Source of the DNA: Lactobacillus ultunensis DSM 16047
GTDB taxonomy: Bacteria > Bacillota > Bacilli > Lactobacillales > Lactobacillaceae
DNA: 58,340 nt
NCBI RefSeq assembly: GCF_001436305.1
Contig: NZ_AZFO01000009.1
Span: forward strand, 1-58,340
Direction: 5' to 3'
The notes under the pieces were generated by a model. That model saw only the letters and a program-made list of their open reading frames with translations. It did not search any database and was not told where the DNA came from. A program made the translations under genes and the position numbers. Every line of letters begins with the position of its first letter. The stretch's first letter is position 1. This document shows, piece after piece, positions 45,100 to 52,923 of the stretch.

Positions 45100-46110
45100 A
45101 TGAAAGCATTAGTTTTAACTGCGATTAAAAAATTGAAAGAAAAAGATGTTCCAACTCCTTCTCCTAAAGATGATGAAGTTCTAATTCAAACAGCTTATGC
45201 TGGAATTTGTGGTACCGATCGTGAACTTTACAATGGATTACCTGGCTCAGCTCAAGCTAATCCGCCTATCATCTTAGGACATGAAAATTCCGGAATAGTT
45301 AAGGAAGTCGGTAAAAATGTAACTAGTGTCAAACCTGGTGATAGAGTTACAGTAGATCCTAATATTTATTGCGGGCAATGTTACTATTGTCGTACTTCGC
45401 GGCCAGAATTATGTGAACATTTATCAGCTGTAGGTGTTACCCGAGATGGTGGTTTTGCGGAATACTTCACTGCTCCAGCTAAGGTTGTTTACCCTATTTC
45501 AGATTCACTTTCTTTAAAAGCAGCAGCCGTAACCGAGCCTTTATCTTGCGCACTTCATGGCGTTAATTTATTAAAACTGCATCCCTACCAAAAAGCATTA
45601 GTCATTGGCGACGGCTTCATGGGCGAGCTTTTTGTTCAAACTTTAATGGCAATGGGCGTTCATCAAGTTGACCTAGCTGGTATTTCAGAAGAAAAACTAA
45701 AATTAAACCATGATCACTTTGGCGTTAAGACCTTCAATACTGCACAAGGTGACAAAGTTCCTGAAAACTCATATGATATTGTCGTTGAAGCCGTAGGTAA
45801 TCCTGCAACTCAAGAGGAAGCCATTCGTAGTACCAGACGTGGAGCTCAAGTATTAATGTTTGGCGTGGCCAACCCTAATTCTCACTTTAGTATCAATTCA
45901 TATGAAATTTATCAAAAACAATTAACTATTCAAGGTTCATTCATTAATCCATATTGTTTCGAAGATGCAATTGGCCTACTTGAATCTGGAAAAGTCGATG
46001 TTTTACCTTTAATCTCACATGAACTTAAATTAGGTGAAGTCGAGGAATTTACATCTGGCAAATTAAAAGATGTTTCTAAAGCAGTTGTTGAAGTTAATGA
46101 TCTAAAGTAA
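45100..46110 (+). CDS. Zinc-dependent alcohol/polyol dehydrogenase (MDR family)
   Basis: The 336-residue medium-chain dehydrogenase has the catalytic-zinc Cys in GICGTDRE and the His/Glu of GHENSG. The structural-zinc cluster is CGQCYYCRTSRPELC (four Cys), and the cofactor domain begins LVIGDGFMGELF. It is close to sorbitol/threonine-dehydrogenase-like enzymes, with NAD(H) as likely cofactor. The physiological alcohol is unknown. A ribosome site (GAGGAAATAATC) precedes the ATG. Single-gene unit with its own terminator; its place next to treP may be chance. Confidence 0.88.
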   Translation: MKALVLTAIKKLKEKDVPTPSPKDDEVLIQTAYAGICGTDRELYNGLPGSAQANPPIILGHENSGIVKEVGKNVTSVKPGDRVTVDPNIYCGQCYYCRTSRPELCEHLSAVGVTRDGGFAEYFTAPAKVVYPISDSLSLKAAAVTEPLSCALHGVNLLKLHPYQKALVIGDGFMGELFVQTLMAMGVHQVDLAGISEEKLKLNHDHFGVKTFNTAQGDKVPENSYDIVVEAVGNPATQEEAIRSTRRGAQVLMFGVANPNSHFSINSYEIYQKQLTIQGSFINPYCFEDAIGLLESGKVDVLPLISHELKLGEVEEFTSGKLKDVSKAVVEVNDLK

Positions 46111-46127
46111 TTTATTTAATCAACTTA

Positions 46128-46157
46128 AAAGGATCTCTTTGTTTGAAGAGATCCTTT
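46128..46157 (+). terminator. Terminator after the dehydrogenase gene
   Basis: AAAGGATCTCTT pairs with AAGAGATCCTTT and is followed by ATTTTGA. Confidence 0.87.
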
Positions 46158-46227
46158 ATTTTGACTCTTAAAAAGTATATTATGGTTAGTTACAATTAAT
46201 TTAGTAATTAAATATGGAGGACAAAAT

Positions 46228-47445
46228 ATGAAATACAATTTTCAAGAATTAATCGATCGACACGGAAAAGATTCTATTGCTGTAGATGGTATCGGCAAAT
46301 TACCTGGTTTTGCTCCCTCAAAGCCAAAAGACGGTTTTGATACCATTCCAATGTGGGTTGCAGATATGAATTTTCCTACTGCTAAATCTATCCAGGACGA
46401 AATCATTAAACGAGCTCAGCATCCCCTATTTGGCTATTTCCAACCAAATAATGAATATTATCAAGCAATTATCAATTGGCATAAACTGCGTAAAAACGTT
46501 ACAGGCATTAAGAAAGAACATATTGGCTACGAAAATGGAGTGCTTGGTGGCGTAGTTTCAGCCCTAAAAGTTTTTGCGGCACCTGGTGATAAAGTATTGC
46601 TCCATTCACCAACCTACATGGGATTTACTAATTGCGTTCTTAACAATGGTTATCAAATCGTTCACTCACCTTTAGTAAAAGATAATAACGGAACGTGGCG
46701 CATGGATTATGAAGATATGGACAAAAAGATCAAAGAAAATCAAATTCACGTTGCTATTTTCTGTAATCCTCATAACCCCACTGGTCGTGTTTGGACTAAA
46801 GACGAAATTGCCAAAGCCATGGAAGTTTATGAAAGAAATAACGTTTGGGTGATTTCTGACGAAATTTGGTCTGATTTAATGATGAATGGTCATCATTATA
46901 CAGCAACACAGTCAGTTAGTGATTGGGCAAAACAACACACAGCTGCTTTCTATGCCCCATCAAAGACATTCAATATTGCTGGCTTAATTGGTAGTTACAG
47001 CGTTATCTATAATAAGCCCATTCGTGAACGCATTCAGAGTGTAGGTGAAAAGACAATTTATAACAGTATGAACGTCTTTTCAGAGCATGCACTAATTGGA
47101 GCCTACAGTGCTGAAGGTGATAATTGGCTCAGTCAATTATTACCAGTCTTATCACAAAACGTAAACTTTGCTTACGACTATGTCACTAACAATTTTGCTG
47201 GAGTTTCAACTTTTAAGACTGAAGGTACATATATGATGTTCCTCGATTGTGCTGCTTGGTTAAAAGAACACCATAAGACTCAAGCTGAATTGCTTAAGCG
47301 AGGCTGGGATTATGGTATTGGCTGGCAGGATGGAAATTTGTTCCAGGGACCAACGTCAATCCGTCTTAACCTGGCATCTCCTATCTCTCGTATTGAAGAA
47401 GCTTTTGATCGAATGAATAAATACGTTTTTAATGCTGAATGGTAG
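46228..47445 (+). CDS. MalY/PatB-type cystathionine beta-lyase / aminotransferase
   Basis: The 405-residue PLP enzyme of aminotransferase class I/II has the PatB-type N-terminus (IPMWVADMNFPT), FCNPHNPTGRVW, and the Schiff-base lysine in APSKTFNIAGL. MalY/PatB enzymes split C-S bonds of cystathionine or cysteine and give homocysteine, pyruvate and ammonia. This would fit the methionine genes at 30783-33110, although they are far apart. GGAGGACAAAAT gives a strong start. The next gene begins 12 bases later and may be co-transcribed. Confidence 0.9.
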   Translation: MKYNFQELIDRHGKDSIAVDGIGKLPGFAPSKPKDGFDTIPMWVADMNFPTAKSIQDEIIKRAQHPLFGYFQPNNEYYQAIINWHKLRKNVTGIKKEHIGYENGVLGGVVSALKVFAAPGDKVLLHSPTYMGFTNCVLNNGYQIVHSPLVKDNNGTWRMDYEDMDKKIKENQIHVAIFCNPHNPTGRVWTKDEIAKAMEVYERNNVWVISDEIWSDLMMNGHHYTATQSVSDWAKQHTAAFYAPSKTFNIAGLIGSYSVIYNKPIRERIQSVGEKTIYNSMNVFSEHALIGAYSAEGDNWLSQLLPVLSQNVNFAYDYVTNNFAGVSTFKTEGTYMMFLDCAAWLKEHHKTQAELLKRGWDYGIGWQDGNLFQGPTSIRLNLASPISRIEEAFDRMNKYVFNAEW

Positions 47446-47457
47446 ACTATTTGAATT

Positions 47458-48045
47458 ATGAAATTTAAAAAGTTTATTTTAGCTAACTTCATTTTACTGA
47501 TAGGGATGTCCCTTTCAGCATGCAATCATCACTCTGAAGAACATGCTAATTCAAGTTCAAAAAGCGTACAAATTAGAAAGAGTACTTCCAGTATTTCTAA
47601 GAAAAAATCTTTTAAAATTGATTTGCATAAGAAATACAAGGGCTTTAAATTAACTACCGTCCCAGAAGAGTTTCGTGGAACTTGGTATCGGGGAAATCCT
47701 TATGATAAAAAGGCTACAAAGTTGATCATTACCAAACACACGATTAATGGAGCCGTAACTTACCGCAAGGTTGATGCCAATTTAAGACTTGATCATAATT
47801 CTGAAAAGCAAAATAAAGAATATGCTGGTAATGCAATTATGATCTCAACTACTGATAATTCTTTAAAAGAACGGGGATTTCTGGATGCTGTCGACATGGT
47901 TTACAAAGTTGGCAATTTTAAAGGGCATCCATGTCTTTTCATGAGTTATGGAACAAATCCTAAAGCAGTTAACGGTGTAGTCTTTAGAGATAAAAACACT
48001 GCCCTTAAGTATCGTAAATATGATTTTTCAAAAGTAAGACCATAA
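47458..48045 (+). CDS. Lipoprotein with GTWY domain
   Basis: The 195-residue lipoprotein has a signal peptide ending in the lipobox LSAC (C22), a serine/lysine-rich linker, and one domain that starts VPEEFRGTWYRG at about 75. This is the third protein in the window with the F(Q/R)GTWY element; the closest is the C-terminal domain of 25614-26639. It lies 12 bases after the MalY-like gene, but its own ribosome site is weak, so coupling is likely. Function unknown. Confidence 0.78.
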   Translation: MKFKKFILANFILLIGMSLSACNHHSEEHANSSSKSVQIRKSTSSISKKKSFKIDLHKKYKGFKLTTVPEEFRGTWYRGNPYDKKATKLIITKHTINGAVTYRKVDANLRLDHNSEKQNKEYAGNAIMISTTDNSLKERGFLDAVDMVYKVGNFKGHPCLFMSYGTNPKAVNGVVFRDKNTALKYRKYDFSKVRP

Positions 48046-48048
48046 ACA

Positions 48049-48082
48049 AAAGAGTAACTAGCGTTTAAAACTAGTTACTCTT
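48049..48082. terminator. Convergent terminator
   Basis: AAAGAGTAACTAG pairs with CTAGTTACTCTTT, with T6 on the right and A-rich sequence on the left. Confidence 0.87.
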
Positions 48083-48084
48083 TT

Positions 48085-48336
48085 TTATTCATTAAATATT
48101 ACACTAACTAAAATTAGAAGTACTAAAACTATTCCTGAAATAATCCAGCCAGCAACAGAGAAATGTGAACCAATTAGTAATAATAAAACAACAATCAGTA
48201 TATAAATACCAATAATTCCCCGTTTAAGCCATGGATATTTTGATCTTAATTTTTGGGTTAAAACATCTTTATACTTTTTAGTAAGTTGATCAAGTATTGT
48301 ATAAACTACAACTACTGTATAAAGTGCTGCATTGAT
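48085..48336 (-). CDS. Small two-helix membrane protein without a standard start codon
   Basis: The minus strand is open from the stop of the preceding gene to 48085 and encodes about 83 residues. These are NAALYTVVVVYTILDQLTKK, then a basic stretch (KLRSKYPWLKRG), then two hydrophobic segments (IIGIYILIVVLLLLIG and AGWIISGIVLVLLILVSVIF). No ATG, GTG or TTG lies in frame between that stop and the coding region. GGGGAG lies 9 bases before an ATC at 48336, which could serve as a rare start. It continues in the same frame as the 48352-48534 gene after its TAA. Real coding is suggested by composition and operon position. Confidence 0.5.
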   Translation of the reverse strand: MNAALYTVVVVYTILDQLTKKYKDVLTQKLRSKYPWLKRGIIGIYILIVVLLLLIGSHFSVAGWIISGIVLVLLILVSVIFNE

Positions 48337-48351
48337 GAAATCAAACTCCCC

Positions 48352-48534
48352 TTAGAAATACCAAACCCAGAACATTATGAGTATGACTATCATCAGGCTA
48401 TACATTAAAAGATTCAGCCAATACTTCAGTTTTTCATTACCACCCTTTTTGGTAGCAAATGCAGATAATCCAGTCAAAAGCAATAGCAACAAAATAGTTG
48501 GTGCAAACCACTGTCCACCGGTTAAGCTATTCAT
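48352..48534 (-). CDS. Small membrane protein
   Basis: The 60-residue protein from the ATG at 48534 (MNSLTGGQWFAPTILLLLLL) has two hydrophobic helices separated by a basic loop (ATKKGGNEKLKYW). GAAAGGAG lies 6 bases upstream. It follows the 181-residue membrane protein by 16 bases and is followed in the same frame by another small membrane ORF. Family not recognised. Confidence 0.65.
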   Translation of the reverse strand: MNSLTGGQWFAPTILLLLLLTGLSAFATKKGGNEKLKYWLNLLMYSLMIVILIMFWVWYF

Positions 48535-48550
48535 TTTTTCTCCTTTCTTT

Positions 48551-49096
48551 CTAAAGATCACAAATCAAACCTGTTAATACAAATAAAAGAATGCCCCAAA
48601 CAATCATAATAATTAGCGCTATTAACATGCTTTGCCAATTCTTTAACCTAGTTTTATTAAACAAACTACAAGCAAAAGCAAAGACTGAGACTAAAGGTAA
48701 TACTACCAATTCATCAATGTGTTTAATTTGTAATAGCGGCAACAAAACATATAAAACGGAAGTCACCAAAGCTCCCCAGCCTAGCCAGATCAACTTTATC
48801 CAATCGATGAAATCATAGAACACAAAAGCAAAAATGGCACTAAATACTATAGGAGAATAAATTCCCATAATAGAAAGATCGATCAAAGGACGTTGTTGGC
48901 CCAATCCATTAAAAATCAATTTAATAATCATATTAATACCAATTCCAGCCAATGCCCATAAAAGACATCTTAAAGCTAAGCGTTTTTCTCTTCTAATCAA
49001 ATAATATATTCCTATTATTATACCAACAACTGGCAAAATAATACTAATGAAAGTAAGAGCCTCGCCCTTTTCCTCTTTACTTAATTTCTCATCCAT
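48551..49096 (-). CDS. Multi-pass membrane protein of unknown function
   Basis: The 181-residue protein has about five to six hydrophobic segments and a short charged N-terminus (MDEKLSKEEKGEAL). No family recognised. It heads a leftward group of three small membrane proteins. GGGGGGATGAAATC precedes the ATG. Such compact groups are sometimes bacteriocin immunity or stress modules, but nothing here proves it. Confidence 0.7.
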   Translation of the reverse strand: MDEKLSKEEKGEALTFISIILPVVGIIIGIYYLIRREKRLALRCLLWALAGIGINMIIKLIFNGLGQQRPLIDLSIMGIYSPIVFSAIFAFVFYDFIDWIKLIWLGWGALVTSVLYVLLPLLQIKHIDELVVLPLVSVFAFACSLFNKTRLKNWQSMLIALIIMIVWGILLFVLTGLICDL

Positions 49097-49163
49097 GATT
49101 TCATCCCCCCTTTACTTCTTTTCTAAAATTATACAGACTTTTATAATATTTGCACTAAAAAAT

Positions 49164-49190
49164 AAGCATGTTGCTGATCACAACATGCTT
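49164..49190 (-). terminator. Terminator after the 117-residue protein gene
   Basis: AAGCATGTTG pairs with CAACATGCTT around GCTGATCA-type loop; on the minus strand ATTTTTTA follows. Confidence 0.8.
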
Positions 49191-49213
49191 TTACTCATTT
49201 TCAATACTAATTT

Positions 49214-49567
49214 CTACTTTTCAAACCAATCCCAGTCATCACCGACGGTATGAACACCACTATCTTCTTCAGTTTCAGCAGAACTGATCTTTTCGGCATG
49301 AGTTGGACGTTCAACAGTGTATTCTCCACGCTTATTCTTCTTAACGATTGCTTCAAATTGAATTACATCGCCTTTTTGAAGATTCAATTCTTTGAAGGCT
49401 TTCGTCATTCTTAAAGCAATTTGTTTAACAACTTCATTATCTACATTATCAACTGTAAGATCCTTAAATATTCCTTGACGATCATCGGGACGCAAAAAAG
49501 TTGCAGTAAAAATTCTACGTTCTCCATCAGCAAATTTTGCCAGTTTTTCGTTATAAATATCGATCAT
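49214..49567 (-). CDS. Conserved hypothetical protein, possible OB-fold
   Basis: The 117-residue acidic cytoplasmic protein contains a beta-rich core (GDVIQFEAIVKKNKRGEYTVERP). This resembles an OB-fold or nucleic-acid-binding strand pattern. The acidic tail (ETEEDSGVHTVGDDWDWFEK) recalls the C-termini of single-strand-binding-type proteins. No firm family match. Its ATG is 10 bases after AGAGG. Single-gene unit. Confidence 0.65.
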   Translation of the reverse strand: MIDIYNEKLAKFADGERRIFTATFLRPDDRQGIFKDLTVDNVDNEVVKQIALRMTKAFKELNLQKGDVIQFEAIVKKNKRGEYTVERPTHAEKISSAETEEDSGVHTVGDDWDWFEK

Positions 49568-49666
49568 CTTATCAAATCCTCTTTCCTACAAGGTCCACTA
49601 TAACATTATTTCCCAATATTAACGAATTTTAATTAAAAGAAAGGAACGAAATCTTATAAACAAAAA

Positions 49667-49703
49667 AGCACAGTAGCACCAAAGTCTTGATACTACTGCA
49701 CTT
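49667..49703 (-). terminator. Leftward terminator-like hairpin without an upstream gene
   Basis: On the minus strand AGTGCAGTAGTA pairs imperfectly with TGCTACTGTGCT and is followed by TTTTTTG. No leftward gene ends here; the next leftward start is at 49567. It may be an attenuator or the end of a small RNA. Confidence 0.55.
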
Positions 49704-49716
49704 AGCAAGATTTTTA

Positions 49717-49845
49717 ATGAAGAAAATAGGTTATGTAATCGCTTCTAAGGAGGAAGGATATTTCGTCCAGCCACTTGTTATGGTAGTTCTATTTCCACAA
49801 TTTGTTAAATATTTCGAACAACAAAAGAATATAATAAATTGGTAA
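49717..49845 (+). CDS. Possible 42-residue small ORF before the MATE gene
   Basis: ATG at 49717 opens a 42-codon frame that begins MKKIGYVIASKEEGYFVQPL and ends NIINW. It has a central hydrophobic patch (LVMVVLFPQF). The ribosome site is poor (CAAGATTTTTA). It may be a leader peptide or small membrane protein, or be meaningless. It occupies the 270-base gap upstream of the MATE gene. Confidence 0.25.
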   Translation: MKKIGYVIASKEEGYFVQPLVMVVLFPQFVKYFEQQKNIINW

Positions 49846-49859
49846 CCCGATTTTTTAGA

Positions 49860-51197
49860 ATGAGTGAGAAAATGGACGAATTATTTGCTAAAGCACCTAT
49901 TAAAAAAGTTTATTTTAAACTGGCCTTTCCTGTGGTGCTGGGGATGGTTACTACTATGATATACAACTTAGCAGATACTATGTTTGTCGCTAAGACTGGT
50001 AATACTGACTTAGTAGCTGCCGTTACTATTGGTGCGCCTTTATTTAATTTTTTGATTGCTGTATCAGACATTTTTGGATTAGGTGGCAGTAGCGTGATTT
50101 CTCGCTTATTTGGCGAAAAACGCTACCAACTTAGTAAAAAAATCAGTAGTTTTTGTCTTTTTGGATCAATCCTAATTGGTGTAATCCTGACAATTTTACT
50201 ACTTCTTTTTGCTAATCCAATTCTAAGCTTACTTGGAGCCACAACTGCTACCTTCTCCTATGCATATGATTTCTATAAAATCATTGCATTAGGATCTGTT
50301 TTTATCATCTTTTCATTAGTCCCACAAAACCTAATTCGAACAGAAGGACTTGCATTTGAAGCAATGCTTAGTACCATGATAGGAACAATTTTAGCTATTA
50401 TCTTAGACCCTATTTTTCTTTTCGTTTTAAAATGGGGTGCTACAGGTGTGGGACTGGCTAATATTATTGGTTACTTGATGACAGATATTTTATTAATCTA
50501 CTTCACTTTAAAGAAAGCACATTACATTGTTTTGAATCCTAGATTAATGAAAATTTCAGGCAAAGACATTAAAGATATCATTGCTATAGGTATTCCTGGT
50601 TCAATCACCAATTTTGCTCAAAGCTTTGGTATGGCATTATTGAATTCTTCATTAGCCCTTTATGGAGCAAACAAAATTGCTGCCATGGGAATTACCCAAA
50701 AGATCTATAATATTGTTGTTTTAGTAATAGTCGGCTTTGCCTTTGGAGCTCAGCCACTGATTGGTTACAACTACGGGGCTAAAAATTGGCAGCGTCTAAA
50801 AGCCATTCTTAGATTCGATTCTTTAGTTTTAGTATCATACGCAATAGTTGCTGGTGGGCTTTTGATTATTTTTGCTAGACCTGTCACCGCGCTATTCATG
50901 AATCAAGCTACAATCATTAATGCCGGCAGTTACATGTTGATTGCTACTATTATTACAACGCCTTTTGTGGGAATGATTTTAGTTTATACTACCGTTTTCC
51001 AGTCAATCGGTAATGCCTGGGGTGCCTTCGTGATGGCAATTACTCGACAAGGAGTCATCTACTTTATCGTTCTTGAGATATTAAAACTTATATGCGGTTA
51101 TCACGGAATTATCTGGTCTCAAGCTATTAGCGATATTTTAACTTGGCTAATCGGTTATCTAATGTTTAAGAAGAGCCTTAATCTAAATCAAAAATAA
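49860..51197 (+). CDS. MATE-family multidrug exporter
   Basis: The 445-residue protein has 12 membrane segments in two homologous halves. It has the MATE N-terminus (LFAKAPIKKVYFKLAFPVVLGMVTTM split over helix 1) and the repeat-specific AVTIGAPLFNFL and GFAFGAQPLIGYNYGAKNW. It would export cationic drugs or metabolites using Na+ or H+. Two starts are possible, 49860 and 49872; the second has GAGTGAG upstream. Single-gene unit ending at a convergent terminator. Confidence 0.9.
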   Translation: MSEKMDELFAKAPIKKVYFKLAFPVVLGMVTTMIYNLADTMFVAKTGNTDLVAAVTIGAPLFNFLIAVSDIFGLGGSSVISRLFGEKRYQLSKKISSFCLFGSILIGVILTILLLLFANPILSLLGATTATFSYAYDFYKIIALGSVFIIFSLVPQNLIRTEGLAFEAMLSTMIGTILAIILDPIFLFVLKWGATGVGLANIIGYLMTDILLIYFTLKKAHYIVLNPRLMKISGKDIKDIIAIGIPGSITNFAQSFGMALLNSSLALYGANKIAAMGITQKIYNIVVLVIVGFAFGAQPLIGYNYGAKNWQRLKAILRFDSLVLVSYAIVAGGLLIIFARPVTALFMNQATIINAGSYMLIATIITTPFVGMILVYTTVFQSIGNAWGAFVMAITRQGVIYFIVLEILKLICGYHGIIWSQAISDILTWLIGYLMFKKSLNLNQK

Positions 51198-51207
51198 AAA
51201 AGACAAC

Positions 51208-51240
51208 AAAAGAGCAACCTCAAAATGAGATTGCTCTTTT
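51208..51240. terminator. Convergent terminator
   Basis: AAAAGAGCAACCTCA pairs with TGAGATTGCTCTTTT, between the MATE gene and the leftward lysine-rich protein gene. Confidence 0.87.
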
Positions 51241-51243
51241 CTA

Positions 51244-52761
51244 CTATTTAACTTTCTTAAATTGAACTTGAATTTGGTAGTTTGCATGATAAATATCACC
51301 AGTTGTATTAGTGAAATCTTTGCCTTTCAATTTCTTATTAAGCTTAAAGTTATTTTGACCAGATTTCTTGTTCAATTTAATATTTGTCAAAACATTACTA
51401 AAAATTGAATTAATCGTTTTTCTACCCTGTTTGCTTAATTGAATTGCATTATAAGGACTTAATGGATAAGCCCAATCAAGATTTGGCAACTCGGCAGTCA
51501 AAGTATTATTCTTTAATTCAAAATTAGCATTTCTTTGCTTCGCGTCAAGAGAATCAAATGCTTTCTGCCTTGTTGCCTTTTTAGCAAGTTGCAGACTATT
51601 TACCTTAACAAAAGTCCTTTGACTTGCATCTGGATTAAACACAATATAAGTAGGTTTGCTTAAGCGCGGATTTGGTAAAGCAAGACTTTGTTCACTCGAA
51701 TTATTAACAGTCCCAGTAATTTCTTTGGTAGCAATGCTTAATTGATAAATCTTACCAGCTAACCAATTACTCTTGATCATCTGCTTTTTCTTAAGCTCTT
51801 TTTCTTTTTTAAGTTTTAATTCCTTATCTTTTTTGAGCTTAAGTTTTTTATCTTTGAGCTTTTTAGCAACCTCGGCCTTGCTTCGCTTCTTAGCTTTTTT
51901 ATTAGGTTTCATATCAGAAACAACGGTCTTGGACTGTGTATTAGCATTTATAGCATGACCTATTCCAATTCCACCAGCGATCACTACTGCTGCAACAGCT
52001 ACCATTGTAAGAAGTCTATTTCTTTTCTTCTTTGATCTTGCCTTTTTTCTTGCAGTTCGTGAATCAGCTTTAATTGAAACGACTTTTTTCTTCGGCTTTT
52101 TTATAACAGGCTTCTTTTCAACTTTAGGTTTAGTAATAACCTTAGTTTTTTCAATAGGTTGTACCTGTTTTTTAGCCTTTTCCTCTTTCAATTTTGGCTT
52201 CGGAGCTTTCTTATGCTCTTCCACTTTTTCTTTAGTCGCTTTTACTGGAGCCGGTTTTGCCTTTTTAACTACTTTACTATTAAAGTCTAAGTCTAAATTG
52301 TCGTTAATCTTATCTTTAGATTCAGGTAACTTATTCTTAATATCCCGTTGCTTGAACAAATTATCCTTATCAGCACTACTCTTATAAGCAAGTTGGACAT
52401 CCCAATATTTGACGTGGGCATTTTCATAAATATTAGTCAAAAAGGCTAATACATCATGTAGGCTTTCAAGTTGGGTAAGAAAATCTTGTTCGGTGATGGT
52501 GTTATCTTTGCTAGCGCTTTCTGCGCCATGAATAATCATGGCAATATCGTTGGTAATAGCTTCAGGATAAATCTTAGCTTTCTCCAGATATTCCAAGTTC
52601 TTAACCGTTTCTTGGTGTATTTCATCAACACCTTCAACAGTTAAAATATCGATAACAACTTGATTAAGAATAGAACCTATTCCTTCAACAGCTTTGTTAT
52701 AATTACCTATCTGATATTCATTAAATATCAAAGGCAACTTATTGGCATATTGCTTCAGCAA
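51244..52761 (-). CDS. Single-pass membrane protein with lysine-rich linkers
   Basis: The 505-residue protein has an N-terminal helical domain (1-140) with a faint resemblance to DUF4145/HEPN-like bundles. A long Lys/Pro-rich cytoplasmic linker follows (about 155-245; KPKVEKKPVIKKPKKK), then one transmembrane helix at about 250-270 (LLTMVAVAAVVIAGGIGIG). A highly basic coiled segment built of KKDKELKLKKEKELKKK-type repeats and an extracellular beta-rich C-terminal domain (about 345-505) complete it. No signal peptide, so the N-terminus is probably inside. Function unknown; a wall- or DNA-associated role is possible. Confidence 0.72.
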   Translation of the reverse strand: MLKQYANKLPLIFNEYQIGNYNKAVEGIGSILNQVVIDILTVEGVDEIHQETVKNLEYLEKAKIYPEAITNDIAMIIHGAESASKDNTITEQDFLTQLESLHDVLAFLTNIYENAHVKYWDVQLAYKSSADKDNLFKQRDIKNKLPESKDKINDNLDLDFNSKVVKKAKPAPVKATKEKVEEHKKAPKPKLKEEKAKKQVQPIEKTKVITKPKVEKKPVIKKPKKKVVSIKADSRTARKKARSKKKRNRLLTMVAVAAVVIAGGIGIGHAINANTQSKTVVSDMKPNKKAKKRSKAEVAKKLKDKKLKLKKDKELKLKKEKELKKKQMIKSNWLAGKIYQLSIATKEITGTVNNSSEQSLALPNPRLSKPTYIVFNPDASQRTFVKVNSLQLAKKATRQKAFDSLDAKQRNANFELKNNTLTAELPNLDWAYPLSPYNAIQLSKQGRKTINSIFSNVLTNIKLNKKSGQNNFKLNKKLKGKDFTNTTGDIYHANYQIQVQFKKVK

Positions 52762-52893
52762 ATGACTTTTTTTAATTGCTATATCCTTCTTAATTTATGC
52801 CTTTAATATAATAATAAATGTTTTATTGATCATTTGTAAACAAATATTTATTCCAAAAGCTGATTTTTTTGCCGTTTTTTATTTTAAATAGAA

Positions 52894-52919
52894 AAAAAGA
52901 GCTTAAATCAGCTCTTTAA
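52894..52919 (-). terminator. Terminator after the long L,D-transpeptidase
   Basis: On the minus strand AAAGAGCT pairs with AGCTCTTT and is followed by TTTTC, directly after the stop at 52924. Confidence 0.82.
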
Positions 52920-52923
52920 CTTT

